Shown: positions 11,847 to 22,062 of the stretch, piece by piece
Numbering within the stretch: the first letter of the stretch is position 1
Layout of the letters: each line of letters opens with the position of its first letter
NCBI GenBank assembly: GCA_029747585.1
Contig: JAPEVF010000248.1
Location: 1-59,371, forward strand
Length of the DNA: 59,371 bases
Source: Pleurotus djamor
Taxonomy: Eukaryota > Basidiomycota > Agaricomycetes > Agaricales > Pleurotaceae
Direction of reading: 5' to 3'
Translations under genes and position numbers: made by a program
Notes under the pieces: model-generated
What the model saw: the letters and a program-made list of their open reading frames with translations, nothing else
Databases searched by the model: none
Told to the model about the DNA's origin: nothing

Positions 11847-12785
11847 TCAGAACCTGTAGTGGGCTTCATGAGTGGGTTTCCGCCGGAGAGTTTGCTGGTA
11901 GACATCTTCGGCCGATAACCCATGTAGGCGGGGATGAAGACTTCCTTGGGGTGAGGTGGAACACGATTCTTCATGAGTCAACCTGTCAGATCGTGAGATT
12001 CGCTGCCTTGGGAGGTTGAGACGACCAATGTCAACTTCGGTTCCGGATTGCATCGCGTGGTGTTCTTTGATAGAAGTAGGGGGAGGGATCTGTTCTTGGT
12101 GTGGGAGAGGTCGAATGACACGCCCGCGCTCACGCTCGTCGATCCGTCGGTTGATGAAGTCAAGCACGTCCAGTTGTCCTTGGAGCCTTCGATAAGCGAC
12201 TGCGACTACGTCTTCAACTGGAGGCGACTGGGTGGCTGAAGGCGCTGAGGCAGGACAAGGCGGATGAGATGATAGTTCAACCAGCGGAATGGTGTCAGTT
12301 GATGCGTCATTGTCGGACGAAGAACCCATCGCATGACCTTGACCAGTTAGTGGTAATGGAAGGCTTGCCGGCCTCACTTGACCTGTAACGAGACGAACAG
12401 TCGGCGTTCCAGACTCGGAGCCAGGCGGGAGAGAGTTGGTTGACTCGGCTATATCAACTTGGATATCAACAAGGAAAGATGATTGAGGCATGCAAGGCGT
12501 TACCAGGACGGTGCATTTCGAGGCAAAATTGGGTATTTGCTGAGGTAGGCAAGGATAAAGCTTCGAGAAAAGATGGACGACGACGGATTGACAGAACATC
12601 ATGACCTTATAAATAGGTCGGCAGAGTGGGTGAAGCCACTGGAAGGTGGCACAAACGACAATGATGAATTCTGACCACTGCTCAAAAGGGAGGCAATGAG
12701 TGAGATTCTGTGTGACGATGGGTAGTTGCATTGACCGAATTCGGATGCAATGAGGATACTTTGTCGCGATGGTGGACTGATACAT
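11847..12785 (-). CDS. Orphan protein, paralogue of the 21.5 kb ORF at its C-terminus
   Basis: I do not recognise this gene. The open frame encodes up to 312 residues. The N-terminal third is hydrophobic (FIIVVCATFQWLHPL, CQSVVVHLFSKLYPC) and may contain membrane segments or unrecognised introns; a plausible intron lies at about 12451-12511 (GTAACG to ATAG). The middle is Ser/Thr/Pro-rich. The last 110 residues contain an amphipathic stretch (YRRLQGQLDVLDFINRRIDE) and end with HGLSAEDVYQQTLRRKPTHE. The same two blocks, in the same order, end the plus-strand ORF at 21463-21870. It lies about 100 bp downstream of the alpha/beta hydrolase on the same strand. The conserved tail argues that the gene is real although its function is unknown. 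Confidence 0.6.
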   Translation of the reverse strand: MYQSTIATKYPHCIRIRSMQLPIVTQNLTHCLPFEQWSEFIIVVCATFQWLHPLCRPIYKVMMFCQSVVVHLFSKLYPCLPQQIPNFASKCTVLVTPCMPQSSFLVDIQVDIAESTNSLPPGSESGTPTVRLVTGQVRPASLPLPLTGQGHAMGSSSDNDASTDTIPLVELSSHPPCPASAPSATQSPPVEDVVAVAYRRLQGQLDVLDFINRRIDERERGRVIRPLPHQEQIPPPTSIKEHHAMQSGTEVDIGRLNLPRQRISRSDRLTHEESCSTSPQGSLHPRLHGLSAEDVYQQTLRRKPTHEAHYRF

Positions 12786-12882
12786 GACACGAACGCGATC
12801 GACAATGGGTCAAGCGAAAATTGCAAGGGTTTTGTGGTTCGAGATATGTGCGTTTGACTATACAAATCGAGGGTGAAGGAGC

Positions 12883-14207
12883 TCACGAGATAGGTACATG
12901 TTTATGAAGAAACGTCAACTGCGAGGCTAAGCACCGATCGAAGTCGGTCCCTCCAGGAAACATATCAAAATGACCTTTGGGAGGCCGTGAGCTCGGTATG
13001 TGTGTACGCTCAGGGGACGGACGAACCCCTACTTACCTCCAGGAATCTCAACCAGCTCAGCATTGGGTGCGAGCCGACTAACTTGCCGAATTCGCTCGAC
13101 AGGGCAGATGTTATCCTGCTGTCCCGCTATGAGCAGGATAGGCTTCGAGATGGAAGAGGCCGTCTCGGCAGGCCGATACAAGGGTGAGCGAAGGTATATC
13201 GACGCGGATATCTAGGGCAAAATGTCAGTAGCGATTCTGCGAAGTTTGAATAAGCAGACGACGGAACTTGATTCGGAAATTTACTATGGATAAGTTGAGA
13301 CAAAAGCCGATTGCACAATCATAAAGCACGATGCTGACCTTGCAGCTTGAGGGAGTCTCATGAACCCAACTTCTGCACCAGGTGCAGTGACTGCGCCGAC
13401 TTGTCCAAAGGGGGCTGCAGTGGGGATGTACACGGCTCCAAGACCAAGTGTTTGCTTGGCCACGTCGGCCAAAGCGTACAGGATGCGACGGAAACAAGTT
13501 AGCGTCAACGTGAACCCAAATGGTCGGCCAGGATAAGGTGTTTGACCGATGGTTGCGCACACATTGAGCTCGGACTAACGTGTGTAAGCTTCGCTAAACC
13601 TCAGAGTGGAACAAAAGAAATCGCGTACTTGGGCAGCAAGCGTCAACACATGTCCGCCTGAGAAACTGTATCCCCACAACACAATCTTTTGCGGGTTGAA
13701 GCCCGGTCGCTGCCTACAATAGGCAACGATAGTCGCGTAGTCCTCGAGTTGTTCAGAAACTACTGCGCAATTACGCGGTTCGCCGTCTGTCACACACCAT
13801 ATTCACTTTCTCAAGCTCATCAAGCTGCAGGCTCAGTGCAAGGACGCACCAGATTGGCCCCAACGACGAAAATCGAAGACAACACAGGCGTAGCCAGCAG
13901 AAGAAAAAGCCTCTGCATATGAAGCCAATCCTAACTCCTTATTGCAGCCCACGCCGTGCGCCCTGGTTCAAGTTTCAAATTTCAGCATGCACACGCCATC
14001 CTGTCGACTCGAAGGAACGAATTGCACCAACATTACAATGACAGGGATTTCGCGGGGTCTATCGCCATCGGGCTCAAAGATCCACGCATCCAATTTGCAG
14101 TTTGGCGTCGCTGATTCGATCCTGATGGCTTCTCTACGAAATTTAGAAGGGTACATGTCGTGTAGGGCGTTTGATGCAGATGTCGATGGTGAGAATGCAT
14201 GATACAA
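12883..14207 (-). CDS. Alpha/beta hydrolase, COG1073 / polyketide-transferase-like
   Basis: Predicted alpha/beta-fold hydrolase of the COG1073 type, which includes fungal polyketide transferases and thioesterase-like enzymes. The protein starts MYHAFSPSTSASN and is split by several short introns. An oxyanion-region exon reads GLGCNKELGLASYAEAF with FDFRRWGQS. The nucleophile motif is WGYSFSGGHVLT (Ser in GYS). A cap exon gives YIPTAAPFGQVGAVTAPGAE. The acid segment is PILLIAGQQDNICPVERI, and the His segment GGHFDMFPGG is joined by removing an intron at about 12971-13034. All triad residues are visible, so it is probably active. It is divergent from urease, with 215 bp between the starts. Whether it acts with the UbiA enzyme is inference. 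Confidence 0.83.
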
Positions 14208-14422
14208 TATCCGAGGGGTCCCACAAGACGGTGCTCACGGTTCGGGCCCATCCCGAGACTGCTCAAAATTGAAGATGAAGCTGAGGAATTGGTTGAAGAG
14301 GTGAAGAGGTCGTCATCGTCGTCCTTGGCAATGAGGAAGATTTGGTCTAGGCGCGGAAACAATTACCCCGTTGCCTTTATCTTATCTCCCCACACAATGG
14401 CTTTCTCCCATCCTCCACGACG
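14208..14422. promoter_or_regulatory. Divergent promoter, hydrolase / urease
   Basis: These 215 bp separate divergent start codons and so must carry both promoters. The sequence contains a GA-rich tract on the plus strand (around 14270-14310). No clear TATA box or nitrogen-regulator site cluster was identified by eye. Confidence 0.4.
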
Positions 14423-17400
14423 ATGCGCCTCTTACCGAGGGAAGAGGCGAAATTACTCCTTCATCAGGTTCAACAGTTTTGTCCTCCGCTACTTCACACT
14501 GCTAACTGCATTCCTTAGGCTGGGTTTCTTGCGCAGAAGCGGCTCGCTAGGGGTTTACGGTTGAACCAAACAGAGGCTGTCGCCCTCATCGCGTCACAGC
14601 TCCAGGAACGTATCAGAGATGGGCAGAACAGTGTAGCAGAACTCATGCACCACGGGAAGACTATGCTCGGTCGTCGACATGTCCTTCCCAGTGTGCCTGC
14701 TCTTCTGCACGAAATTCAGGTTGAAGGGACTTTTCCAGATGGGTGCGTCACTGTGTGTGCTTTGCCGTACGCTTCTAACCTTCTCGAACAGCATGTTTCT
14801 CGTAACGGTTCACCATCCCATATGCACAGACTCGGGGGATCTTGAGGCAGCGTTGTATGGGTCATTCTTGCCCATCCCGTCTGATGACAAGTTCCCAGAC
14901 GTCGATGAAGAAGATTATACCCCAGACAAAGTCCCTGGAGCAGTCATAGCCAAAAAGGAGCGTATCTTGATCAACGAAGGCCGTGAACGCATTCGCTTGC
15001 GGGTCACAAACAATGGCGATCGACCCATCCAAGTTGGTTCTCATTATCACTTTATCGAAACCAACGGCGCACTTTCGTTCGATCGCGCTCAGGCATATGG
15101 AAAACGTTTGGATATCGCAGCCGGGACAGCTGTCCGCTTTGAGCCGGGCGACACGAAAACGGTTACCCTTTGCGCAATTGCGGGTAACAAGATCATCACT
15201 GGTGGTAATTCTCTTGCCAGCGGTGTTGTTGACCTTTCAAGAAGGGATGATATCGTCACTGCCTTGGTTCAAAAGGCGTTCGGTCACGTCCCCGATCCTG
15301 AAATTGTGTCTGTGGAAATGTCAACTGACATGAGTCGCGAAGCTTATATATCGATGTACGGTCCAACAACGGGTGACAGAGTGCGCTTGGGAGATACCTC
15401 TTTATGGATTGAAGTCGAGCGGGACGAGGTACGTCACCCATTGCTACTAAGTTGCATCACTGTATGCATTGCCTGTTAGACCGTCTACGGAGATGAAGTC
15501 AAGTTCGGTGGCGGTAAATCTATCCGCGAAGGTATGGGTCAGGCTACAGACCGTCCATCGTCAGCCACACTAGACCTCGTTATCACGAATGCCCTCATTG
15601 TCGATTGGTCCGGAATATACAAAGTCAGTCATCCTTATGGTTTCCTCGACCGTCTCACTGATGGACTCCATAACAGGCTGACATTGGTGTTAAAGATGGT
15701 GTCATCGTCGGCATCGGGAAAGCTGGTAACCCAGATGTAATGGCTGGCGTTCATCCAGCTCTCGTTATCGGTTCATCAACTGAGGTCATCGCTGGCGAGA
15801 AGCTCATTGTCACCGCTGGCGCTGTTGATGTTCATGTTCATTACATCTGCCCTCAGCAAGTCACCGAAGCCTTAGCTTCGGGAACCACCACTATGATTGG
15901 CGGCGGGACGGGTCCTAGTGCCGGTACCAACGCCACCACATGCACCTCAAGCCCATTCTACATGAAGCATATGCTCGCGGCAACGGATGGGTTACCCATG
16001 AACTTTGGCTTTACTGGAAAGGGCAATGACGCGGGACCAACTGCTATGGAAGAGGTTGTTCGCGCGGGTGCTCTTGGCCTTAAGCTTCATGAAGATTGGG
16101 GCTCCACCCCTGCCGTCATTTCGAAGTGCTTGGAGGTTGGAGACAAGTATGACGTTCAAGTTAACATCCATACGGACACGTTGAATGAGAGTGGTTTCGT
16201 TGAGAGTATGTTTTCCTTTCTATTTTCCCGGCGGACTGTGTTTGACGGCGATTTAGGTACGATTGCAGCATTTGGGGGCCGAACGATCCATACGTACCAT
16301 ACCGAGGGTGCAGGTAGGTTCCTGTTGACACTGAAAGCTGCGCAAGGTCTCATGTCATTGTCGTAAGGCGGAGGACATGCTCCCGACATCATTGTCGTCT
16401 GCGGCCTCAACAACGTCTTGCCCTCTTCCACAAACCCAACGCGACCCTACGCCACAAACACTCTTGATGAACATCTTGACGTGTGTCCATATCATCCGAA
16501 ACTCTTAAAAGTCCCAAACTGACCCTTTTGACCTTATGTAGATGCTCATGGTTTGCCACCACCTTGACAAGAACATCCCTGAAGACCTTGCCTTTGCAGA
16601 GTCACGTATTCGTGCCGAGACTGTCGCCGCGGAAGACGTCCTCCACGATTCTGGGGCGATTGCGATGATCAGCTCCGACTCCCAGGCCATGGGTCGCGTG
16701 GGAGAGGTTATCAGTCGCACCTGGCGAACTGCGAGCAAAATGAGGGACTTCAAAGGCCCTTTGGCTTCACTTGGAGATGTAGAGGGAGTGGATAACATGC
16801 GAGTGAAGCGGTATATCGCCAAATATACTATCAATCCGTAAGTTTCGCTTTGGTCTTTTATTAGATTTGATTCAACTGAAACATGGGACCTTCCCATCTT
16901 GCTGCCAGCGCAATAACGCACGGTATTTCGCATCTCGTTGGTCAGGTCGCAGTTGGGACGCTGGCTGATCTCGTTCTTTGGAAACCTGAGTCCTTTGGAT
17001 CGAAACCCGAGATGGTTCTCAAATCTGGTGTAATTGCATTTGCTCAGGTGAAGCAAAACTCTTNTTGCAAAGAAGCGCTTACTCAACGAGACTGACCGTT
17101 TGTCACAGATGGGAGATGCAAATGCATCTATTCCTTCTGTTCAACCCTTCTATGGTAAACCTATGTGGGGTTCATACCCAGCATCCGCAGCGCTCAATTC
17201 CGTGGCCTTTGTTTCGCAAATATCCATCACGTCTGGCACTGTCGCTTCGTATGGGCTCTCCAAAAGGTTTGAAGCAGTGAAGAATTGCCGGAAGATAACC
17301 AAGAAGGATATGAAATGGAACGACGCCACCCCTCAGATGAAAGTCGACCCAGAGACGTATGAAGTCCGTGCCGACGAAGAGTTGGCTGATGTCGAGCCCG

Positions 17401-17441
17401 CGACGAAGTTGCCACTTACAAAAGTCTATAACCTATTCTGA
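14423..17441 (+). CDS. Urease, single-chain fungal/plant type
   Basis: Nickel urease hydrolysing urea to ammonia and carbamate in the cytosol. The gamma, beta and alpha regions are fused in one chain of usual length, with about ten exons. The first exon ([15 protein letters not shown]) is joined to [12 protein letters not shown] by an intron at 14468-14519. [18 protein letters not shown] ends the gamma part, and [17 protein letters not shown] marks beta. In alpha the nickel and catalytic residues are all present: HVHYICP, the carbamylated Lys in [35 protein letters not shown], the flap MVCHHLD and [14 protein letters not shown]. The C-terminus PLTKVYNLF is conserved. An N at 17064 lies in an intron. 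Accessory genes (ureD, ureF, ureG) are not in the window, as expected for fungi where they are unlinked. Confidence 0.97.
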
Positions 17442-17971
17442 AGGAAGATGAAAAAAGGATCATGTAAGCACCCAAACACACCTACGGAAATGTATACTAC
17501 GATTTTGCAACGATNTCNGAATTTNCACNGTTTTCAGCACTCCTAACTCGCCCCTCNTCCCTATCACTTAGTTAGGAGATAACACAGCCAACTGAAACGG
17601 CCGACTTTAGAGTTTCAGCGCAACGCTGCGGGCAACGCTGCCCTTACACATGGTCAATAACANTCTCCATGTGATGTGATGGTATCTTTTCCTACCAGTG
17701 CAAGGCAACCATATCGCCGGATAACCCTCTGCGTAAACGGGCTGCATAGGCGCAGTTGTGAGGCAACCCGAGGTTTCACCTACTCCTGCTGGCGTTGAAC
17801 CTTTTGCTTAAAAAGAACCACTCATGCACTCTCTATTCCCCAGCTGTGCTCATCCTTTCATCTCATCGGTGCCGGACATCGGAGAGTTCATCCAACTCAT
17901 CTCTCATACCTTCACGAGATTCATCCAACAAACCACGCTTGATCCACTTATTCCTACGACATTCTTTCAAG
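17442..17971. other. Intergenic region, urease to secreted-protein gene
   Basis: No gene was seen. The interval has several Ns (17513-17663). It contains a 7-bp inverted repeat, CTGAAAC at 17592 and GTTTCAG at 17612, and a direct repeat of GCAACGCTGC at 17620 and 17632. A short A-rich stretch, CTTAAAAAGAACC, precedes the next gene by about 165 bp. Confidence 0.4.
17592..17641. repeat. Inverted repeat plus duplicated 10-mer
   Basis: CTGAAAC at 17592-17598 and GTTTCAG at 17612-17618 can pair as a small stem. Directly after it, GCAACGCTGC occurs twice, three bases apart. It may be part of a 3' end signal or of the following promoter; no role is shown. Confidence 0.35.
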
Positions 17972-19163
17972 ATGGTTTACACGAAGTCTGCTATACTCGC
18001 TGCTGCTTTGTCAATCACTGTTCTAGCTACGCCCGCCGCTGCAAGGTAAGCCTTGAACTTTAATCGGCCTGCTCGTGCTCGTTCTGATCAGTATTCCAGG
18101 CAAGACCAGTCAGGCGCTAGGATCGCAATGCGCCCAGATGGTCCTTCATGGGAAGAAATCCAGAAGATGTACCCTCCTGAAGTCCTTAAGGCTATTCGCC
18201 GTGACATCGAAGAGGAACTTGAGGGNCGCTCTCCAAGGAACTTGTTCGTACTTTCAGCTNCTATCTGATACATTTCGTTGATCTCTTGTCGCTACTGCAG
18301 AGGTCCTTTCACTCATGGACACCCGCCCTTCATGGGTCACGGCCCTGTCATGATTTCAAGAGAACCTGAGGACGNGGACCTTGAAGCGCGTGAACTAGAT
18401 GCTCGGTATGTGGTTTGCTATGGATAACTCTNTTNGGACACTAATACTCGTGTCATAGTGGTAAAGGAAAGGGATACCGACCAAAGAAGAAGGGTCCCGG
18501 ACGTCGCCCCAATGGAAGACGTCCCAAGCGTCCTTTCCGAGGAAAACCAGGACGCGGAAGACCCGGACGTGGCAGACCCGGACGCGGTCGCCCTGGCCGT
18601 GGAAAACCTGGTCGCCCATTCAGAGGTCGCCCTCGTCCTCATGGTCACCCTCACAAGGGTAAAGGGAAAATGCCCCACGGAAACCCCAAAATGCACAAGC
18701 CGATGAANCCAGCTGTTATGCCTAGACCAGGAGGCCAGCAACCAATACTTCCTGGACAGACGAAGCNGCCTGTAATGGCTCCGGCGGTGATGCCACCATC
18801 TGGAGGAGCGCCACCAAACGGTGCTCCAAATGCGCCACTTAACGGACCTCCTGATATGCCTGAGGGCAGCCCAGCAGAAGGCAGTGACGAAACTTCTGGG
18901 GGTGTACCACCAGAAGAGAGCACTGGTGATGAGGGTGCACTGTCAGGTGAACCTGGACCAAACGGCCCACCTGCTCCTCCCAACCAGAAGCCAGGTACAC
19001 CTCCCCAACCGCCTATGAAGAAGCCAGCTGGAGCTAAGAGGGAGCTCGGTGGATTTGCTGGATTCCTTTCCCGGTGTGTGAAATCTTCTCTTTCACGTCC
19101 TAGATGTACTTTGCTGACCGTAAATTCAGACGTGGGTACACCAGCTTGAATGAATTGGATTAA
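17972..19163 (+). CDS. Secreted Arg/Gly/Pro-repeat protein
   Basis: I do not recognise a family. The first exon encodes a clear signal peptide, MVYTKSAILAAALSITVLAT with PAAA before the likely cleavage site, followed by a consensus donor GTAAGC. Exon 2 is a short acidic/amphipathic segment (WEEIQKMYPPEVLKAIRRDI). After two more introns comes an extremely basic repeat tract of GRGRP and GRGKP units (about 18470-18680), then a Pro/Gly-rich, partly acidic tail. The C-terminus reads AKRELGGFAGFLSR and, after an intron at 19075-19130, RGYTSLNELD; the KR could be a Kex2 site. The repeat resembles tandem AT-hook cores (RGRP). Five Ns fall within or beside exons and keep the frame as single-base substitutions. 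The exon-2 donor (GTTCGT) is weak, so that junction is uncertain. Confidence 0.75.
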
Positions 19164-19754
19164 ACATCGGATTACGTCNCTATGAATCTATCGTGATACG
19201 AGTGTATGTAATTGTATGTACTTTCTAGGCGTTACTTGGATGAAAGAACAACATTAAAAACAAATGTCTCTCTGTGCGGACCTTGGAGCTTGGGCTTGAA
19301 CTTGAAGGATCACTTGATGGCAGGGGATGGAATTNNNGTAGCCCCTATGGTTACNNNCAGCGCTTCAGCTTCAGCCTTGAACAGGTTGAACCTCACATTC
19401 NTTCTTGGCCCCATATTTTGTCATCTTAGACGCGTCGCTCGTGTATACCGCGGCGCAATTCCTGTTNCCTTGACTCATCGTAGGCCACATCTCAGGGAGA
19501 AGGTCCAACCTTTCTNTNGAAAATTCAAAATCTGGCCCGAATTTCAATGACTCAGGCTATCTTCGGCATAGTTTCTGAAAGAAATCCTAACAAACTATCT
19601 GTGCAGAGGTTACAATCGAACACNCAGGCTTATTCGACGTAGGTCGCGTCGGATGGAGGATGCGGTGGAAACGACGACTCAACAGAACGCCGACGATGTC
19701 AGTATGTCTATCTCAATGCCTGAAATGNCATTTCCATCTCTAAAAGCACCTTTA
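19164..19754. other. Intergenic, N-rich
   Basis: No supported gene. The open frame at 19212-19550 depends on a TTG start and contains about ten Ns. A possible small first exon of the following orphan gene begins with the ATG at 19653 (MEDAVETTTQQNADD), but its junction could not be fixed. Confidence 0.35.
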
Positions 19755-21422
19755 GGCTTTTGAAACCTCCTCCAACTTACAATGTCAACACCACATCGAC
19801 TTTTTTGTTACCGCCTACCTGTAAACCGCTGACACCTCCNGCATGACTTAGGCACCGATTACAACCTACTAACCATCCAATCGCTAGACTAGGACGGATC
19901 GCTATACGTCCCCGCAGCATGTGTAAATCTGTCCGCATCATGGTATTTACCTCTTTGATACGGGTCAATGTAGTATCAACGAACGTCACCTGGAACTAGG
20001 CTTATTTTTAACCTTTTTTGTCAGACGGAGGCGCTCAGGTTGTCCGTCATGGTGAACATGCTACACGTGTTGCCCATGCCCCATTCATTGTCTACCCACA
20101 TTTTCGGTATCTCCACCTTTGATTGTTCTTGTGCTACTCAGATCCAAAGATCTCAATTATTGGTGATTTAGCTCAAGAAGACCGGTCTATCCTGTCAAAG
20201 CGCGAGGCCTGTTTGTCGTGCGCAACCTCTACACGCGATTGCCATCATTCCCCACCACCAAGCTGGAAACCGGCTACGAGATGCAACCTTCTAGTGTGTG
20301 TTCCCATTCACCGCTAACACAATCATGATCACAGTCATCATCTCTGTGCATTAGATGCAATTCGCCTGCAAGGCATCGACCAGCTTGGGTACCCGTCACC
20401 CATTTCCTTCCCCCCGGGCCTTGATGTCGGGGTGATTTCTGTTCGCCTTGTGGCCACCAGTCAAGCTACACTCGACTCTCCCCTCCCACTCACCAAGGAG
20501 GATCAAATCGGCCCCGTTGCTGGCAATTGGAATAGAGGCCCGTCAATCATTGGCGAGCCTAAGACAATATCTTCGGCCATCTCTTCCTCTCGCGAACCCG
20601 CGCCGACGCTCTGGATCCGCAGGAAACCAATCTACATACTGAAAGAAGGATATGCACCACCCAAGTGCCCCCGTCAAGACCTTGGCCACTTGCCCGTACG
20701 TCTACTCTCTCTGTCTCCTGGCTGTGACCTCAACCTCATCCCTAGGGCCGATCGGGGACAGCCTTTGAGTTAGCTCCTCTTTCCAAAGAGAGAACGGTAT
20801 GTGTCAACATTTCTTGTCTCATACATTCATTAAATGTACCTAGGTATCTGTCACCCTCGACGCTGGCCTGCCTCGTCTCGCGGTGTTCGAATGCTTTCCC
20901 TCAAGCTCGAAAGTCAATCTGAAGCCTACGGTTCTCCGCTTCCCCGTAAAATCCAAGTAAGTTACCCCGGCGAACAATGACATTTTGAAGGTTCACCGCC
21001 TCATTTTCAGGAAAGAGAGGCCGGTGGTGAGCCCGGCCTCGTGCTTCAACGAGTCGAGAGCGTCTGATGAACCCACTGAACCCGAAGCGCACTTACCATT
21101 GGAAGCTACGGAGGTGGCTTTAAATGCGTGTATCAAGGCCACCGACAAGCTGCTAGGCGGCTTGAAGGCAGGCAACTTGAAAGCAGGGACTTTTGGTGGG
21201 TTTCTCGAAAAATTTAGATACATCCTCGAGTTGGGAGAGGTACTCGAGCAGTGTCAAAACTTGGAGTTGTCGCGGCACGATTTGCAGGAGCAGCTCGCCG
21301 CACTGAAGTCCGACTTGAATAAGCCATTTGAAGAAGAGAACTGCATGGATCAAATCAGAGCTCTCGTTCAGAAGATTTTATCCCTCTGGACCCGATCCAA
21401 ACAACCCTCCCTCTACCCCTAA
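19755..21422 (+). CDS. Multi-exon orphan protein, start not resolved
   Basis: I do not recognise this protein. Consistent splice phases link at least six exons: KPPPTYNVNTTSTFLLPP near 19760, then VVRHGEHATRVAHAPFIVYP, KARGLFVVRNLYTRLPSF (after an intron at about 20108-20172), LDAIRLQGIDQLGYPSPISF to GHLP, GRSGTAFELAPLSKERT, VSVTLDAGLPRLAVFECF, and a final helical exon with LPLEATEVALNACIKATDK and ELGEVLEQCQNLELSRHDLQ. The last exon looks coiled-coil-like. The collinear frame-preserving junctions argue for a real gene, but the 5' end is unresolved. It ends just before, and may in truth be spliced to, the ORF at 21463-21870; no junction with correct phase was found. Confidence 0.5.
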
Positions 21423-21462
21423 TCCTACGACATCTCCTTGCTTGCCCCCAGCCCCCCTTTAC

Positions 21463-21870
21463 ATGACGATCAACGATGGGTGTGTCCACGGGCCTCTCCG
21501 CTGTCATGAAGTAAAGAGCGCTAGTTTACGACTTCGAGCACAATTCGAGCACCTCTCGGAGATGATTGACAACATGGAAGATACTCAAGACATTCAGACC
21601 GTCTCGACGAAATCTCTTGACCATCTTCAGCAGGACATCGCTCTTGGACCCCTCGGTGGTGTCGGGAAGAGGCGATCCACCCTCTGGCAGATAAATATAC
21701 CCAAGGTCAATGATAACCCGGTGAATGCAGCTCGAACTGCAGCCGACGTCCCGTGCTGCTCACCTCTGGGGAACAGGCTCCATCTTCGCTTACGCGGTAT
21801 GTCAGCAAAGGCTGTCCAACACCAAACTCTGAGGCGTAAACCAACATATGAACTCAACTATAAACTGTGA
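21463..21870 (+). CDS. Orphan ORF sharing its C-terminus with the 11.8 kb gene
   Basis: I do not recognise a family. The ATG at 21463 opens a frame of about 135 residues; the frame is also open upstream to about 21328, overlapping the previous gene in another frame. It contains LRAQFEHLSEMIDNMEDTQD, a segment QINIPKVNDN, and ends RGMSAKAVQHQTLRRKPTYE followed by LNYKL. These three blocks align in order with YRRLQGQLDVLDFINRRIDE, RLNLPRQRIS and HGLSAEDVYQQTLRRKPTHE at the end of the minus-strand gene at 11847-12785. It may be the last exon of the preceding orphan gene, an independent gene, or a duplicated fragment. Confidence 0.5.
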   Translation: MTINDGCVHGPLRCHEVKSASLRLRAQFEHLSEMIDNMEDTQDIQTVSTKSLDHLQQDIALGPLGGVGKRRSTLWQINIPKVNDNPVNAARTAADVPCCSPLGNRLHLRLRGMSAKAVQHQTLRRKPTYELNYKL

Positions 21871-22062
21871 AGCTTCGGACGATTCGAAACCAAGGTTTCA
21901 CTATATGGGACATGTATAAATCAGTCATTTGTACTTTATATCATCAACACATTTATTGTTATATATTCGCATCGCGTGTTACTTTGGTTGTATTTCGTGG
22001 AGGAACCAGACATAAGTGATTTACATTTATACAGAAGTCGAAGAAACTGCATTTATTGACCT

